Shown: positions 1-11,654, counted from the stretch's first letter. The stretch is 64,000 nucleotides of DNA from Erythroxylum novogranatense (GCA_029891385.1 CM057227.1:96415818-96479817); one strand, 5' to 3'. Program-made: numbers and translations. Notes: generated by a model from the letters alone, not told the origin.

Positions 1-79
1 TAGGACTCGCCTGCTAAACTCATTTTTTGGGACTTTTGTTAATGATTAGAAGTTTTATGATAACTATAAAAACTCAAAT

Positions 80-1150
80 TGGTGTTATTTGATAATTATG
101 AGGTATAATATGGAGGACTCTACTCTTGATAGTATTCAAAAGATTGAAAATGCTAAGGAATATACCGAAGTCATAAAAAAGAAATACAAAAATTTCTTTA
201 AGAATGATAATAATAAGATCTCGAGAAACCTCATTCCACTATTTATGACGGTGCTAATGGGATTGGAGATCATATTAACAAGATTGTGGTTTGCTATAAT
301 AATAGTAAGGTAATTGATATGGAAGTTAATAAAGACTACATTGAGTGGTTCATCACGAAGACTCCCTTGTTTTAGTTTGACTCTAGTTAGTGCAGTTATA
401 ATGCTTTGAAAAATCAATGGACCATAAAAGGGATGACTATCATCTTGTCAACGAGGATGACATGAAGAAAGTAAAGGAAAGAAGTGTGGTAATGGTTATA
501 AATCAAAACAATAATAGTTAAAAAAGGAAGCCTCCATCAAAGAATATTAATAACAATAAGCCTTTCAAGAAACAAAATAAATTCAATAATGGGAATGAAT
601 AAGGAGTGACCTTAGCTTCTAATGCTCTCAAGAATATAATTACTACCATAAGTTTAGGCACAAAAGGAAGATTGTAAGAAGCGTACAGCTAGACTAGAAA
701 GGTAACTTTGTACCATGGTTCTATTTTGATTAGAAAACAAACTTTGTGTGGTAACTTTTACAAGCTTGATTTGGTAGATGTATCATTTTTTATTTCTTCT
801 CTCTTTTAATAATGATGCTACCATAAAGAGGTTGAGATTCAATGAAAAATATTCCATTATATGATACAAGAGCCATATTTTTATACAATAAATTAAAAAA
901 ATTATGAAGGACGTGTTGATTTCATAATTGACTGTCAAGATTAACACAAAACTACTTTAATTAATCCATACTACTATTTATAGGTCCTTTACTATTGCAA
1001 TTATGGGTACCTACAAATAGCACATCAATTTAATTGAATGAATTTTCCTATTATCGTCTTGTTAAGCTCATCAATGAGAATTTTGATTTTTTGAAGCATT
1101 TAAAGAAAAGTGGAACTTCAACAATTTTACAATATATTTTTCTAATAAAG
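80..1150 (+). pseudogene. Ty1/copia gag-to-integrase relic (copy A)
   Basis: This is a badly broken copia polyprotein. Translating across frameshifts gives a UBN2-type Gag (about 90-480) with a segment like 'YNALKNQWTIKGM'. Next come a basic Asn/Lys-rich stretch and the remnant of a zinc-knuckle region ending 'DCKKRTARLER' (about 480-700). A pre-integrase-like piece follows (about 730-890, 'FNEKYSI'), then a collapsed integrase core (about 970-1110) resembling the usual GPF...GGYKYF...FLEAFK stretch. Protease, reverse transcriptase and RNase H are missing. Every frame has stops within tens of codons, so the piece is dead. The matching relic in copy B shows that it predates the duplication. 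Confidence 0.7.
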
Positions 1151-1771
1151 ACACTAAAAGGTAATTTAGCTAGGATCATTTATATAAATTCACTAACAAA
1201 TCATGTATAGATTTTTTATAGAAAACTCCTAAAATGTGAAATGGTGCAATTTTTTAACTTAAAACTGAATCTATTAATTTGATTGTTAAACTCATAATTG
1301 TTATACCCAACTGTACTTATTTTCAGGTTAAGATAAAGTCATGGATTTTTACCTATAAAAGAATAGTTTGATTAGGAGAAAGCGAAAATTAAATATAGTT
1401 TATTAATTAAAATAATAATGAGATAGACATTTCAAATTCATATTAAATGTCAAATTTGTGTAATACTTTAACTAATATTTATGAATAATTTATCAAGTCT
1501 AGAAGCGTACACTCTTTTTATTTGGAAAAATCATAGTGAATTTTAAAAAAACTCATGATCACGAATATCATATCGGAGTTGAAATTATGAAATGATGTTT
1601 TGTTAAAGATATTATAGGCAAATCAATTTTAAAAATAATTTTATATTAAAGAACTATGGGAAAGTAACTTAGTTGTGTTAAATTTTAATTTTTTTATCTT
1701 ATTTCCTTTTTATGTTTGTTGAGAATTTTTACCTCTAAATTATATCATAAATCTTCTATGATAGAATAAGA
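1151..1771. other. AT-rich spacer shared by duplication copies A, B and C
   Basis: No coding signal is seen. It matches 45770-46388 (copy B) closely and 50725-51352 (copy C) more loosely. The left edge, at a CACTAAAAGG string, is exactly where copy C begins. Confidence 0.75.
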
Positions 1772-2824
1772 TGTTAAGTCAAAATCACTTTACATAAAAA
1801 TGATTTTGATGTATAACAAACAAAGAGAGATCATATCAAGAAAAACAAAAGCGACGCAGAGCATAAATGCAAAGTGACGCAGACGCAGACAGCAGACAAA
1901 TGCAAAGCAGACGCAGACGCTTTAAATGCAAAGTGAACCTGACGCAAATGCAAATGACGCAGACGTAAATGCAAAGCGAACCTGAGGCGTAAATGCAAAG
2001 CGAACCTGAGCATTTAAATGCAAAGCGAGACGCAGACGCAAATACAAAGCAGACGCAGACGCAAATGTAAAGCGGGACGCAGACGCGCCAAATGCAAAGC
2101 CTTGACGCTTGATTTAAAAGCAAAGCAGACGCAAATACAAAGCATATGCAGACGAAGTAAAGAAACAGACGCAAGAGTCAGTTCGAGTTAGTTACAGAAC
2201 TCAACTGATTAACCGTTTCTTTAAAGATTAAAGATTCAAGATTCAAGAATCAAGAAGCAGTTAGAGATGAAGGCTATAAATTCAAGTCGAAGTCGAAAAC
2301 TGAAAAGCTGCTGATCTTAGAAAAATTGCACAAAGTGAAAAAGCGTTTAAGTGCAAACTAGCTGGGTGCTATCTTACTGTAACAAAGTGTTCAAATATTT
2401 TTCTGAAAAGAAAAAGGTGTACAGATAGCCTGCAGAGGCTAAGTGTGAAAGAATACTGGTTGTAGAGACCTGAAGAGGCTCGTGAAAGAATATTTGTAAC
2501 GATTGAAGAGATAGGAAAATCTCAGAAGAAACTCTGAGGACTGGACGTAGCCCACGATTTGGGGTGAACCAGGATAAATCCGCGTGTCTACCACTCTTAC
2601 TCTCTATCTCGTTTTAGTTTCAAATTTTATCATTACTTACTGTTCATATACATAGTATTGAGAAGTTTGATCAATCGGAATAAATAAAAATTTTGTAAAG
2701 ATTTTTGTTTCTAACAAGTAATTCTGAAAAGACTTATAAAGAGGGGAATACACAATTCAACCCCCCGTTCTCGTGCATTCTATTATTGTTTTCTAAGTGC
2801 TGTATTAATGTGTGATTCACTTCA
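1772..2824 (+). repeat. 5' LTR of the Sirevirus
   Basis: The LTR starts TGTTAAGTCAAAAT and ends GATTCACTTCA. It matches 10348-11532 except in the central array, which is shorter here. The region after the array (2165-2824) aligns almost base for base with 10873-11532. Confidence 0.93.
1850..2165 (+). repeat. Tandem array in the 5' LTR, core AAATGCAAAGCG
   Basis: An irregular array of the core AAATGCAAAGCG joined by GACGCA/GCAGACGCA spacers. I count 8 exact AAATGCAAA cores plus variants such as AAATACAAAG and AAATGTAAAG. It also contains the phrase AAGCGAACCTGAG. It sits in the upstream half of the LTR, where promoter and enhancer elements usually lie, but no regulatory function is shown. Confidence 0.9.
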
Positions 2825-2826
2825 AT

Positions 2827-2838
2827 TGGTATCAGAGC
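2827..2838 (+). promoter_or_regulatory. Primer-binding site (tRNA-iMet) of the Sirevirus
   Basis: TGGTATCAGAGC lies 2 bp after the 5' LTR. It is complementary to the 3' end of plant initiator methionine tRNA, the usual primer for minus-strand synthesis in copia elements. Confidence 0.92.
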
Positions 2839-2881
2839 AAGGTATCCAAGAATCACTTTGGCGAAGTGTGGATTAAAGATA

Positions 2882-4351
2882 ATGGCGGAGTCACATGTAT
2901 ACATCATTTGAAGGAGCCTCGATACTAGACCTCCGGCATTCAATGGAGAAGACTATCACTACTGGAAAGATAGGATGCGGTTATTCATCGAATCTACTCA
3001 TGTTGACCTTTGAGACATTATAGAGAACGGACCTTACACACCTGTAGATGAAGAAGGCAATTCTATTCCACGGAACAGATGGACGGATGATCAGAAAGCA
3101 AGAATACAATTAAATTCAAAGGCGAAATTTTTCTTGACATGTGCCCTAAGCAGGAGCGAGTATGACAAAGTGCACGGTTGTGACACTGCAAAAGAGATGT
3201 GGGACACATTGTCTATTGCTCACGAAGGCACAAGCCAAGTTAAAGAATCCAAGATAAGTATTCTTGTGCATCAATATGAACTTTTCAGGATGGAAGATGA
3301 AGAATCTATTGATCAAATGTTTGGAAGATTTCAAACAATTATCAATGGATTGAAAGCTCTTGGAAGGACATACAACAATCAAGATCATGTTCGAAAGATT
3401 CTAAGAAGTCTTCCTAAGAGATGGAGACCTAAAGTTACTACAGTGCAAGAAGCAAAAGACTTGAGCGTGTTAAAGCTAGATGAGTTGCTGGGATCCTTAA
3501 AGATTCATGAAGTAGAACTCAACACTAAAGACAAGCCCAAGCGAGATAAGTCAATAGCACTGAAGGCCGGACAAAAGAATCATAAGACTCAGAGAAGGAG
3601 GAAGTCATCAAAAGCGTTGAAAATTGAAGAATCAAAGGATGACAACTCTAGCCAATCCGAATCAGACTCAAGTGATGAAGATGACGAATTATCTTTCATT
3701 TCCAGAAAGATAAGACGCATGTGGAAGAAAAAGCCCAGAGGGAACCAGACATTCAGAAAGAATGGGAAAGATGAAGCTAAACCAGAGAAGTCTTCTATCA
3801 TTTGCTACGAGTGCAACCAGCCTGGACACTATAAGTCCGATTGTCCTACTCTCAAGAAGAAACCAAAGAAGAGTAGAGAAGGCAAGAAAAGCATGATGAC
3901 AATATGGGAGGACCTAGATTCATCTGAATCAGATACAGGCTCTGAGTCATCAGAACATGCAAACATTTGCCTAATGGCCGAGGAAGATAGTGATGAGGAG
4001 GTAAAATCAGATTATGATAATTTGCATGATACCTATTCAGAATTGTTAGAAGATTCTCATGCTATTCTGAAACAGTACAAGCTGTTAAAGAAGAAGTATG
4101 TAGAAAATATTAGACATACTAAGGTAATAGAGAGAGAAAATGTTTGTTTAAAGAAACAATTAGAAGATAAAAAGAAAATTGTAGACAGATCAGAAGAGAT
4201 TAATCAACTTAAACTAAGGATTAAGAATTTATCAGTTGATTTAGCTACTTTCATAGAAAGTACAAAGAAAATGAATGAGATGCTTGGAAAATGTAGACAT
4301 CCGAGTGATAAGACTGGATTAGGGTTTACAGAAACAAGATTGATCTCGTAA
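2882..4351 (+). pseudogene. Sirevirus gag (capsid/nucleocapsid), broken at its 5' end
   Basis: The likely start is the ATG at 2882, but its frame closes after 9 codons and a second stop follows near 3009. The long open part (3134-4351, 405 codons) is in the same frame as that ATG. It shows a UBN2-type capsid domain (residues about 1-140), a basic and acidic linker, and a CCHC zinc knuckle at residues 224-237 (C-x2-C-x4-H-x4-C). A Lys/Glu-rich heptad-like C-terminus (about 294-385) suggests a coiled coil, typical of Sirevirus Gag. Published work on such Gags reports dynein light-chain binding through that region; this has not been tested here. Gag packages the RNA in cytoplasmic particles. Confidence 0.85.
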
Positions 4352-4380
4352 AAATCATCATTCAAAAAAGAAGATATAGG

Positions 4381-5070
4381 ATGATTCATTTTAATCAACA
4401 TTCTAATAATATGCATCATAGATCACATCATATGCATACTACTAACCATAAAGGACCCAAGAAAATTTGGGTACCAAGAAATAAAATAGTTTCTCCTGCA
4501 GATATCCTTCCTTGGAAGATACGGCAAGCACCATTGGTATTTAGACAGTGGATGCTCGCGACACATGACGGAAGAAGGTCTATGCTCCTAGACCTTGATA
4601 TAAGAAAGGAGGATCAGTAACTTTGGAGACAACCAGCGAGGCAAAATTATTGGAATTGGGAAAATAGGTAAAGATTCCTTTGCATGCATAAATAATGTAC
4701 TGCTTGTTGATGGTCTAAAGCATAACTTGTTTAGCGTCAGTCAATTGTGTGATTCTGGTTTCACAGTTACATTCAATCAAAATCTTTGAAGTCGAAACAA
4801 AGATGGGTCTATACTTTTCTCCGCCAAGAGAAGAAACAACCTTACAAAATCAATTTAGAAGATTTTCAAAAACAAAATATTTCATGTTTTCTATCTTCTG
4901 AAGAAGAAAGACTAATCTGGCATAAAAAGCTAGGTCATGTCTCTTTGAAACATATTTCAAAATTGGTAAAACATGATTTGGTAAGAGGTTTGCCAAAAAT
5001 AAGTTTTGACAAAGAACTTTTCTGTGAAAATTATTTGAAAGGAAAACAAGTTAAAACCTCTTTCTCTTAA
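4381..5070 (+). pseudogene. Sirevirus protease and pre-integrase region, frameshifted
   Basis: The aspartic protease active site D-S-G is encoded at 4544-4552 but in a different frame from the preceding open stretch (4381-4620). A frameshift therefore lies just upstream. The protease continues to about 4780 with a conserved '[14 protein letters not shown]' segment. The pre-integrase zinc domain (4786-5070) keeps its His pair (WHKKLGHV) and one Cys. The second Cys of the usual C-x2-C is Tyr (CENY), which should weaken zinc binding. Inactive as read. Confidence 0.8.
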
Positions 5071-5142
5071 AAGTTTTGTAACCTCATCAAGACCTTTAAG
5101 CGTTATATATGAATTTATTTGGTCCTACAAGGACATTAAGTC

Positions 5143-6600
5143 TTGGCAGAAAGAAAATATGGACTCGTCATTGTTGATGACTTTACTCGATTTTGTTGGA
5201 TATTGTTTTTATCACACAAAGATGAGTCTTTTAAGTGCTTTAGAATCTTATCCATAAAGTTACAGAATAAAAAAGGAATGTCCATAGCCAGTATCAGGAG
5301 TGACCATGGTGGAGAATTTGAAAATGAGAAGTTTAGAGTATACTGTAAGGAGAATGGAATTTCCCACAACTTTTCAGCCCCTAGAACTCCACAACAAAAT
5401 GGAGTTGTTGAAAGAAAGAATAGGACGATTCAAGAGATGGCAAGGACAATGCTATGTGAGACGAATCTTCCTAAGTATTTCTGGGCAGAAGCTGTGAATA
5501 CAGCATGCTGTATTCAGAATAGGATCATGTTGCGACCTATGTTGAAGAAGACTCCTTATGAGTTATGGAATGGAAGAAGACCAAGCATATCTTACTTTCA
5601 TCCATTTGGGTGCAAATGTTCCATTCTGAATACGAAAGAGCTGTTGGATAAATTCGATTCGAAGACCTATCCAGGAATCTTTCTAGGCTACTCATTATCG
5701 TCTAAAGCGTTTCGAGTTTACAACTTGACTTCAAAGACTGTTGAAGAGACGATCCATGTCAAGTTTGATGATAATTCTCAACCCCATAAGGAAAATGACG
5801 TGGAGAATGAAGGTCCTTCAAAGAACTTAGATGATACCTCAGAAACTCCCTCGTCAGACACTCATGAGAACAAGGTTGAAGATATTCCAGAAACTATAGA
5901 ATTAAGACGAAATTGGAGATATAAAAGTTCTCATCCAGAAGAACTAGTTATCGGTGACACCTCAGAAGGAGTTAAGACAAGGTCCAGATTCAGAAGAGAA
6001 GCTAATGTAGCCTTTATCTTTGAAGTAGAGCCTAAGAAGGTTGAGGAAGCTCTTCAAGACGAAGCTTGGGTGTTAGCCATGCAAGAGGAGCTGAATCAAT
6101 TTACTAGAAATAACGTCTGGTTCTTAGTCCTAAAACCTTTTAAGAAATCCATTATTGGAACCAGATGGGTTTTCAAGAATAAGTTAAACGAATCAGGTAG
6201 GGTGAGTCGTAATAAGGCTAGATTAGTAGCACAAGGCTATAATCAGCAAGAAGGAATAGACTACAATGAAACATATGCTCCAGTGGCGAGACTTGAAGCT
6301 ATAAGGATTTTGTTAGCATATGCGATCTTTCATGATATAAAGTTGTTTCAGATGGATGTTAAGAGTGCATTTCTGAATGGTTTTATAGATGAAGAGGTGT
6401 ATATGAAACAACCACCTGGCTTTGAAGATGTTAAAAAACCAGACTATGTCTATAGACTTCACAAAGCCTTATACGGTCTAAAGCAAGCTCCACGGGCTTG
6501 GTATGATCATCTGAGTACCTTCCTAATAGAGAATGGTTTCAGTAGAGGTCAAGTTGATAAGACGCTCTTTAGAAAGAATTTCAGAATGATTTTATCTTAG
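5143..6600 (+). pseudogene. Sirevirus integrase core plus N-terminal reverse transcriptase
   Basis: This is the longest open stretch of the element, 485 codons. The integrase core has the DDE triad with the expected 35-residue gap: D12 (VDDFTR), D54 (RSDHGGEF) and E90 (VVERKNR). The GKR-type C-terminal integrase region follows (FHPFGCKC, FLGYS). The copia RT begins near residue 320 (IIGTRWVFKNKL, AYAPVARLEAIR-like, FQMDVKSAFLNG, QPPGFE, YGLKQAPRAWY). The frame ends at 6600, just before the YxDD motif, because of a frameshift near 6590. The integrase would insert the cDNA into the chromosome. The polyprotein is interrupted. Confidence 0.9.
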
Positions 6601-6604
6601 TACA

Positions 6605-7510
6605 GATCTACATTGATGATATCATTTTTGGTGATACTTCAAAAGAGTTGTGTTTAAAGTTTGAGAGCCTAATGAAGAAAGAATTTGAAATGAGTATGAT
6701 GGGCGAGTTAAAGTTCTTTCTTGGGTTGCAAGTTAAGCAGACCAAAGAGAAGATCTTCATTCATCAACAAAAGTATGTGAAAGAGTTGTTGAATAAGTTT
6801 GATATGAATAATGTGAAGCCTATGGCAACTCCGATGTATTCTTCAAACCTTTTGTCGAAAGACGAACTTGGTAAGAAGGTGGATCAAACCCTATATAGAG
6901 GGATGATCGGCTCTTTCTTGTATCTTCTGACAAGTAGACCGATATTTTGTTCAAAGTGTATGCTTGTGTGCAAGATTTTAAGCCGATCTAGAGAGTCTCA
7001 TTTTATTCTTTGTTAAAAGAAATTTGAGATATCTCGCAGTACTCCGATCTTTGCTTAATGTTTGAGAAAGGTAAAGATTTCAGGTTAATTGGATATTGCG
7101 ATGCGGACTATGCCGGAGACATAATCGAAAGAAAAAGCACAAGTGGAGGATGTCATTTTCTTGGAGGAAATCTAGTCTCCTGGTCAAGCAAGAGACAAAG
7201 CTAAATTGCACTATCAACCGTGAAGCGAGAACATATATCCGCATGATTCTTTGCTCACAGATATTTGTGGATCAAGTATCGACTTGAAGACTATTCAGTT
7301 AAAGAGGAGGAGATTCCAATTTATTGCGACAACACCAGCCAATAAATCTATCAAAGAATCAATTGACATTCGAGTGAAGCATATAGAAGTCGACATCATT
7401 TCACGAGAGATTATGTTGGAGGAAAGTGGTGCTTCTACGGTTTGTTGAAACAGAACTTGGTGGGCGGACATCTTCACTAAACCACTAAGTGAAGAACGGT
7501 TTGAAGGTAA
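6605..7510 (+). pseudogene. Sirevirus RT palm and RNase H, in several frames
   Basis: The RT catalytic Y-I-D-D is at 6609-6620, in another frame from the upstream RT. The open part 6648-7016 carries the palm/thumb segment (GELKFFLGLQV, KYVKELLNKF, TPMYSS). RNase H follows with YCDADYAGD near 7095, then GCHFLGGNLVSWSSK and CDNTSA, then a tail like ADIFTKPLSEERF ending about 7503. Each block needs a frame change, so the unit is dead as written. RNase H degrades the RNA template during reverse transcription. Confidence 0.85.
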
Positions 7511-7805
7511 GACGCAATCTTAACATGGTGATGTTAAATGAGTCAACAAAGAAATAACGTGGAAACTAACGGCGTTAGTTACATTGAGTTCTGTTGGTAA
7601 CTTCTCTCACAAAAAAGATTTTGGAGGAAAATCGATAATCTCGAGGTTCTTAATGATTCTAGAACCCACCGGACCATAACCCTATATGTAGATGAAGATG
7701 AAATTATAGCGTCTTTTCATCATCTCTGACGATTCATTTCGCTTACCAATTCTCTCAAAACATTTCGATCAAAAGTTCTCCAGAAGATATTTTTCACTCT
7801 ATACA

Positions 7806-10165
7806 ATGGAAGCAGCCATGGTTTATGGAAGACTTGTGGACTTTGAGTCACTAAGAAGAGACGACATGGATGTAGAACCAGAAATCATAAGATCTGGTTG
7901 GAAGAACTTCTTTCAGATACAAGAACTAGTCTATACGAATGAAGTATATGAGTTCTGGAAGAACGCTCGTCTGATAGATAACACCATTGTATCCTCTGTA
8001 GAGAGAATATCTGTTCTTGTCACAAAGGATTTGATAAAGAAGGTGACCGACTGTCCATCAGTTGGTGAGAAATTATCTACCAAGGCCGGATGGATGACCT
8101 TAGTCGGAATGAAAGAAGAAGATATCAAGAGGCAACTATATGGCATAAATAACTCAAGGGAGAGGAAGACATCAAATTTGATTCCGAAGGCTAGGGTGCT
8201 TCACGCAATTTTGTTTAATTGCATTCTACCAGAGTCGGTTCAAGACATTTAGTGACCACTCGGATGAACAATGTCTGTTCTACCTCTTGAATCGAAGCCC
8301 ATAGATTTACCCTTCTTAATCTTTCACTATATGGTTAAGGGTTAAAGGAAACTACCAGTTATCCTTATGGTATGATTTTGACGAGGATTTTAAGGAATCC
8401 ATGATTCGCCCGCACTACGATGTCGAGACAAATTGTTCTGTGAAGAGCAAGATCGATGCACACACGATCTGACGAATGGGTGCGAACACGGAGACAAAGA
8501 CCAAGTCGACTCTTCAAGGAAGTCAAGAAGCGAGGGGCGTGTATTGAAGAAGACTCTGTCTCAAGTTCTCGGTCCAAAGTGAGTATCAAATCACCCTCTT
8601 GATGAACTAAGGAGAGTGCTAGGTAGACCTCTCATGAAAATGGCGAGTCCTTTTTCAAAGAAAGCCAATCTCGGAGGACAAAACAAAGTGCGCCAAAGAG
8701 ACAAGGAGAAAGTCATTGAGCGAAGTTGTGAAGAAAGCAAAGAGATCACCAAGAATTAGGACTCGAGGCAACAGGAAGAAAAGATTGCTGAAGAGCAGTC
8801 GAGAAGAAACTTCTAAATCTTGTGCACCCAGAGCCACAAGATCCTTAGTCTCTATTCTGGAAGAAGATACGGCCAGAAAATCCAAAGAGACTGAGAGGAA
8901 GAGAAAAGCAACATCTGAGAAAAGAAAATCTCCAACGAAGAAATCAGTAAAACTAACTGAAGCAGAGAAAAAGACTAAGAAGGTTAGTCGAAAGAAGATC
9001 ATTTCAACTGCTGAGGACGTTAGTCAACAGAAAGAAACTATTATATTGTTCAAGTAGAAATGAAGTGAGCAATTTACAGTTCAGGATACCCTATTGTTCA
9101 ACAAGAAGAAGAACCAGCTAAAGAAAGCACAGTTCAGGAAACACCTGTTGCTCAACAGGAGGAGCCAGTAGATGAAAGCCCAGTTCAGATGACTCCTAAT
9201 GAAGCACATCAAGAAGCAAGCGATGATCGATTTGGAGGATGATAAACCGTGTCTAATGGTATACAACTACCACAAGTTTTGAGGAAGCGAAGTTGAAGAT
9301 CAAAATGGTGGAAGTAGTTACGAACGTAAGAGCTGCTATTGCAATCGGTGTTCAACCGATGAAGAAGATAGTAGCGTGGTACAACCTATGGTGATTAATC
9401 ATAACACATGGGAGTTACTCAAAGAAGACGAAAAGATCTTCTATGATACTTTGGGATTTGCTGCTACTATGTCATATCCTACAAAACGTCCCTGCCATCC
9501 GTGTACTATTTTCCCAATCACTAAAAATGCAGAGATAATGGTTGCACCAGATATACAGCCAAGATTCCCAAAAGATTTTACCAGGGGGAAATCAAAATTA
9601 TATCCTGAAGATGATGCTAGTGATGATCTGTCCGCAGATTAAATTGCAGAAGAGGTGCGAAAAATTGAGGAAGCATGCACGCCTGCACAGAAGTCAGATA
9701 AAGCGAGCTGCAACCATACTAATAGTGAGGAAGATTGTCCAGTAGGGGGAAGAATAAGAACAGGAACATTTACTGAGTTCCTCGTTCAGACAGTTCTTCG
9801 TATTAGCCCTTTGTCTAATACACTGTCTATTGAAGCACAAGCTCTACCCTCGCAGAAGGCGATTCTTGATCTTTGCTGCTCCTTTTGATTTAGATCTTCC
9901 TGAAGCTGAAACGTTCATTCGTCCACCTACCTTTGAGATCAATGAAGACTACATCCCATCCTCTGATGCTTACACTACTTCAATTACTTTCGCTCCTCCA
10001 TCAGCAGAAGTTGATCAAGCCTCTTCGTCGGTTGATCCACCAGATGAAGTTAGCAGATTACGAGGTGAACTCAACGACATGAAGGAGGCGGTGAATGATC
10101 TGAGAAAGATGATAGCAGAGCTACTGAAGACCCGAATCGTTAATCATTTTTATTATAACAAATAG
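7806..10165 (+). pseudogene. Extra 3' reading frame(s) of the Sirevirus, function unknown
   Basis: Between RNase H and the purine tract lie four open stretches: 7806-8252 (148 codons from an ATG), 8716-9057, 9376-9642 and 9830-10165. The first starts MEAAMVYGRL and resembles the N-terminal half of proteins annotated 'putative plant transposon protein' in such elements (family placement from memory, moderate). The second is very Lys/Arg-rich, nuclear-localisation-like. The last ends in an acidic heptad-type stretch (RLRGELNDMKEAVNDLRKMIAELL) that suggests a coiled coil. Some Sireviruses carry an 'envelope-like' frame here. I see no clear signal peptide or membrane segment, so I do not call it an envelope. 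It was probably one long frame, now broken. Confidence 0.6.
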
Positions 10166-10334
10166 GGAGAGCGGGAAAGAAGATAATCAACAGAAAAGGA
10201 GAGGATGTTCAGACAAAGAAGGTGTGACCACAATGACGAAGAAAGGAAGAAGATAAGTTCTTTTTTCTACTTTGCAAAATCTGTAAATTTACTTTGTTAT
10301 GTTTTCTTTTCTTGTATGTAATTTGTTATATTCA

Positions 10335-10347
10335 AAAAAGGGGAGAT
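10335..10347 (+). promoter_or_regulatory. Polypurine tract of the Sirevirus
   Basis: AAAAAGGGGAGAT lies immediately before the right LTR (TGTTAAGTC at 10348). It is the usual plus-strand primer site. Confidence 0.88.
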
Positions 10348-11532
10348 TGTTAAGTCAAAATGACTTTACATAAAAATGATTTTGATGTATAACAAACAAA
10401 GAGAGATCATATACAAGAAAAACAAAGCAGACGCAGACGCAAATGCAAAGCGTATGACACGAAATGCAAAGCGACGAGACGCAAATGCAAACCTGACGCA
10501 TTTAAATGCAAAGCGAACCTGAGCCTTAAATGCAAAGCGAGACCTTGATTTAAATGCAAAGCAATCTGACATAAATGCAAAGAAGACGCAGACGCAGACG
10601 CAAATGCAAAGCGAATACGATTTAAATGCAAAGCGACGCATTTAAATGCAAAGCAGATGTAGACGCGCGCAAATGAAAAACCATATGCACGCAAATGCAA
10701 AGCGTATACGCATTTAAATGCAAAGCGAACCTGATTTAAATGCAAAGCGAGACGAGCGTAAATACAAAGCGACGCAGACGCAAATGCAAAGCGAGACGCA
10801 GACGCAAATGCAAAGAAGACGCAGACGCAAAAGCAAAGCGAGCGTAAATACAGCGGATCGAGGCGAAGTAAAAAACAGACGCAAGAGTCAGTTCGAGTTA
10901 GTTACAGAACTCAACTGATTAACCGTTTCTTTAAAGATTAAAGATTCAAGATTCAAGAATCAAGAAGCAGTTAGAGACGAAGGCTATAAATTCAAGTCGA
11001 AGTCGAAAACTGAAAAGCTGCTGATCTTAGAAAAATTACACAAAGTGAAAAAGCGATTAAGTGCAAACTAGCTGAGTGCTATCTTACTGTAACAAAGTGT
11101 TCAAATATTTTTCTGAAAAGAAAAGGTGTCTGAGATAGCTGCAGAGGCTAAGTGTGAAAGAATCTTGGTTGTAGAGACTGAAGAGGCTCGTGAAAGAATA
11201 CTTGTAACGATTGAAGAGATAGTGAAATCTCAGAAGAAACTCTAAGGACTGGACGTAGCCCACGGTTTGGGGTGAACTAGGATAAATCCGCGTGTCTACC
11301 ACTTTTACTCTCTATCTCATTTTTAGTTTCAAATTTTATCATTACTTACTGTTCATATACATAGTATTGAGAAGTTTGATCAATCGGAATAAATAAAAAT
11401 TTTGTAAAGATTTTTATTTCTAACAAGTAATTCTGAAAAGACTTATAAAGAGGGGAATACACAATTCAACCCCCCTTCTCGTGCATTCTATTATTGTTTT
11501 CTAAGTGCTGTATTAACGTGTGATTCACTTCA
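10348..11532 (+). repeat. 3' LTR of the Sirevirus
   Basis: Starts TGTTAAGTC and ends CACTTCA, followed by ATAGAATCGATAC of the target. It is about 130 bp longer than the 5' LTR, all of it in the central array. Confidence 0.93.
10425..10860 (+). repeat. Expanded tandem array in the 3' LTR, core AAATGCAAAGCG
   Basis: Same vocabulary as 1850-2165 but with about 15 exact AAATGCAAA cores against 8, many joined by GACGCATTTA or GAACCTGA spacers. LTRs are identical at insertion, so the copy number has changed since then. Confidence 0.9.
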
Positions 11533-11654
11533 ATAGAATCGATACACTAAATATTGATAGATAAGATGTATAGGAATTAAAATTTTAAGCTAAAATAATG
11601 ACTAAACCTACTTAACTATTTGGTTAAAAATTTTTATATAATACTAGTTATCTA

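Larger units (their letters stand above)
1772..11532 (+). mobile_element. Sirevirus-type Ty1/copia retrotransposon, full-length but degenerate
   Basis: The element is 9,761 bp long. Two LTRs (1,053 and 1,185 bp) begin TGTTAAGTC and end CTTCA. A tRNA-iMet primer-binding site lies just inside the left LTR and a purine tract just before the right one. The order is gag, protease, integrase, RT, RNase H, as in copia, followed by about 2.7 kb of extra 3' coding relics, which is a hallmark of the Sirevirus genus. Flanks read ..ATAAGA on the left and ATAGA.. on the right, an imperfect target duplication. Copy B shows the uninterrupted site at about 46384-46389. The LTRs look very similar outside their internal arrays, so insertion seems fairly recent, yet all reading frames are broken. 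The element may have been mobilised in trans, or some frameshifts may be sequence errors. Confidence 0.93.

Noticed and set aside
1..1771. The A/B segment as LTRs of one giant retrotransposon (1-15.8 kb and 44.6-50.7 kb)
   Set aside because: The segment has mixed contents (copia relic, gypsy LTR tail, host gene), no TG..CA termini, and a third copy joined tandemly. A segmental duplication explains it better.
1850..2165. CRISPR-like array of short repeats with spacers
   Set aside because: Repeat cores and spacers are both low-complexity variants of the same words, unit length is irregular, and the array lies inside a plant LTR.
1831..2174. Long Leu/Cys/Ala-rich open frames on the minus strand across the Sirevirus LTR array
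   Set aside because: They are by-products of the AAATGCAAAGCG array read in reverse; the same happens at 10366-10745 and 43067-43348. There is no start context or homology.
9376..10165. Retroviral-type envelope gene in the Sirevirus 3' region
   Set aside because: No signal peptide, membrane segment or cleavage site is visible. Position alone does not support the label.
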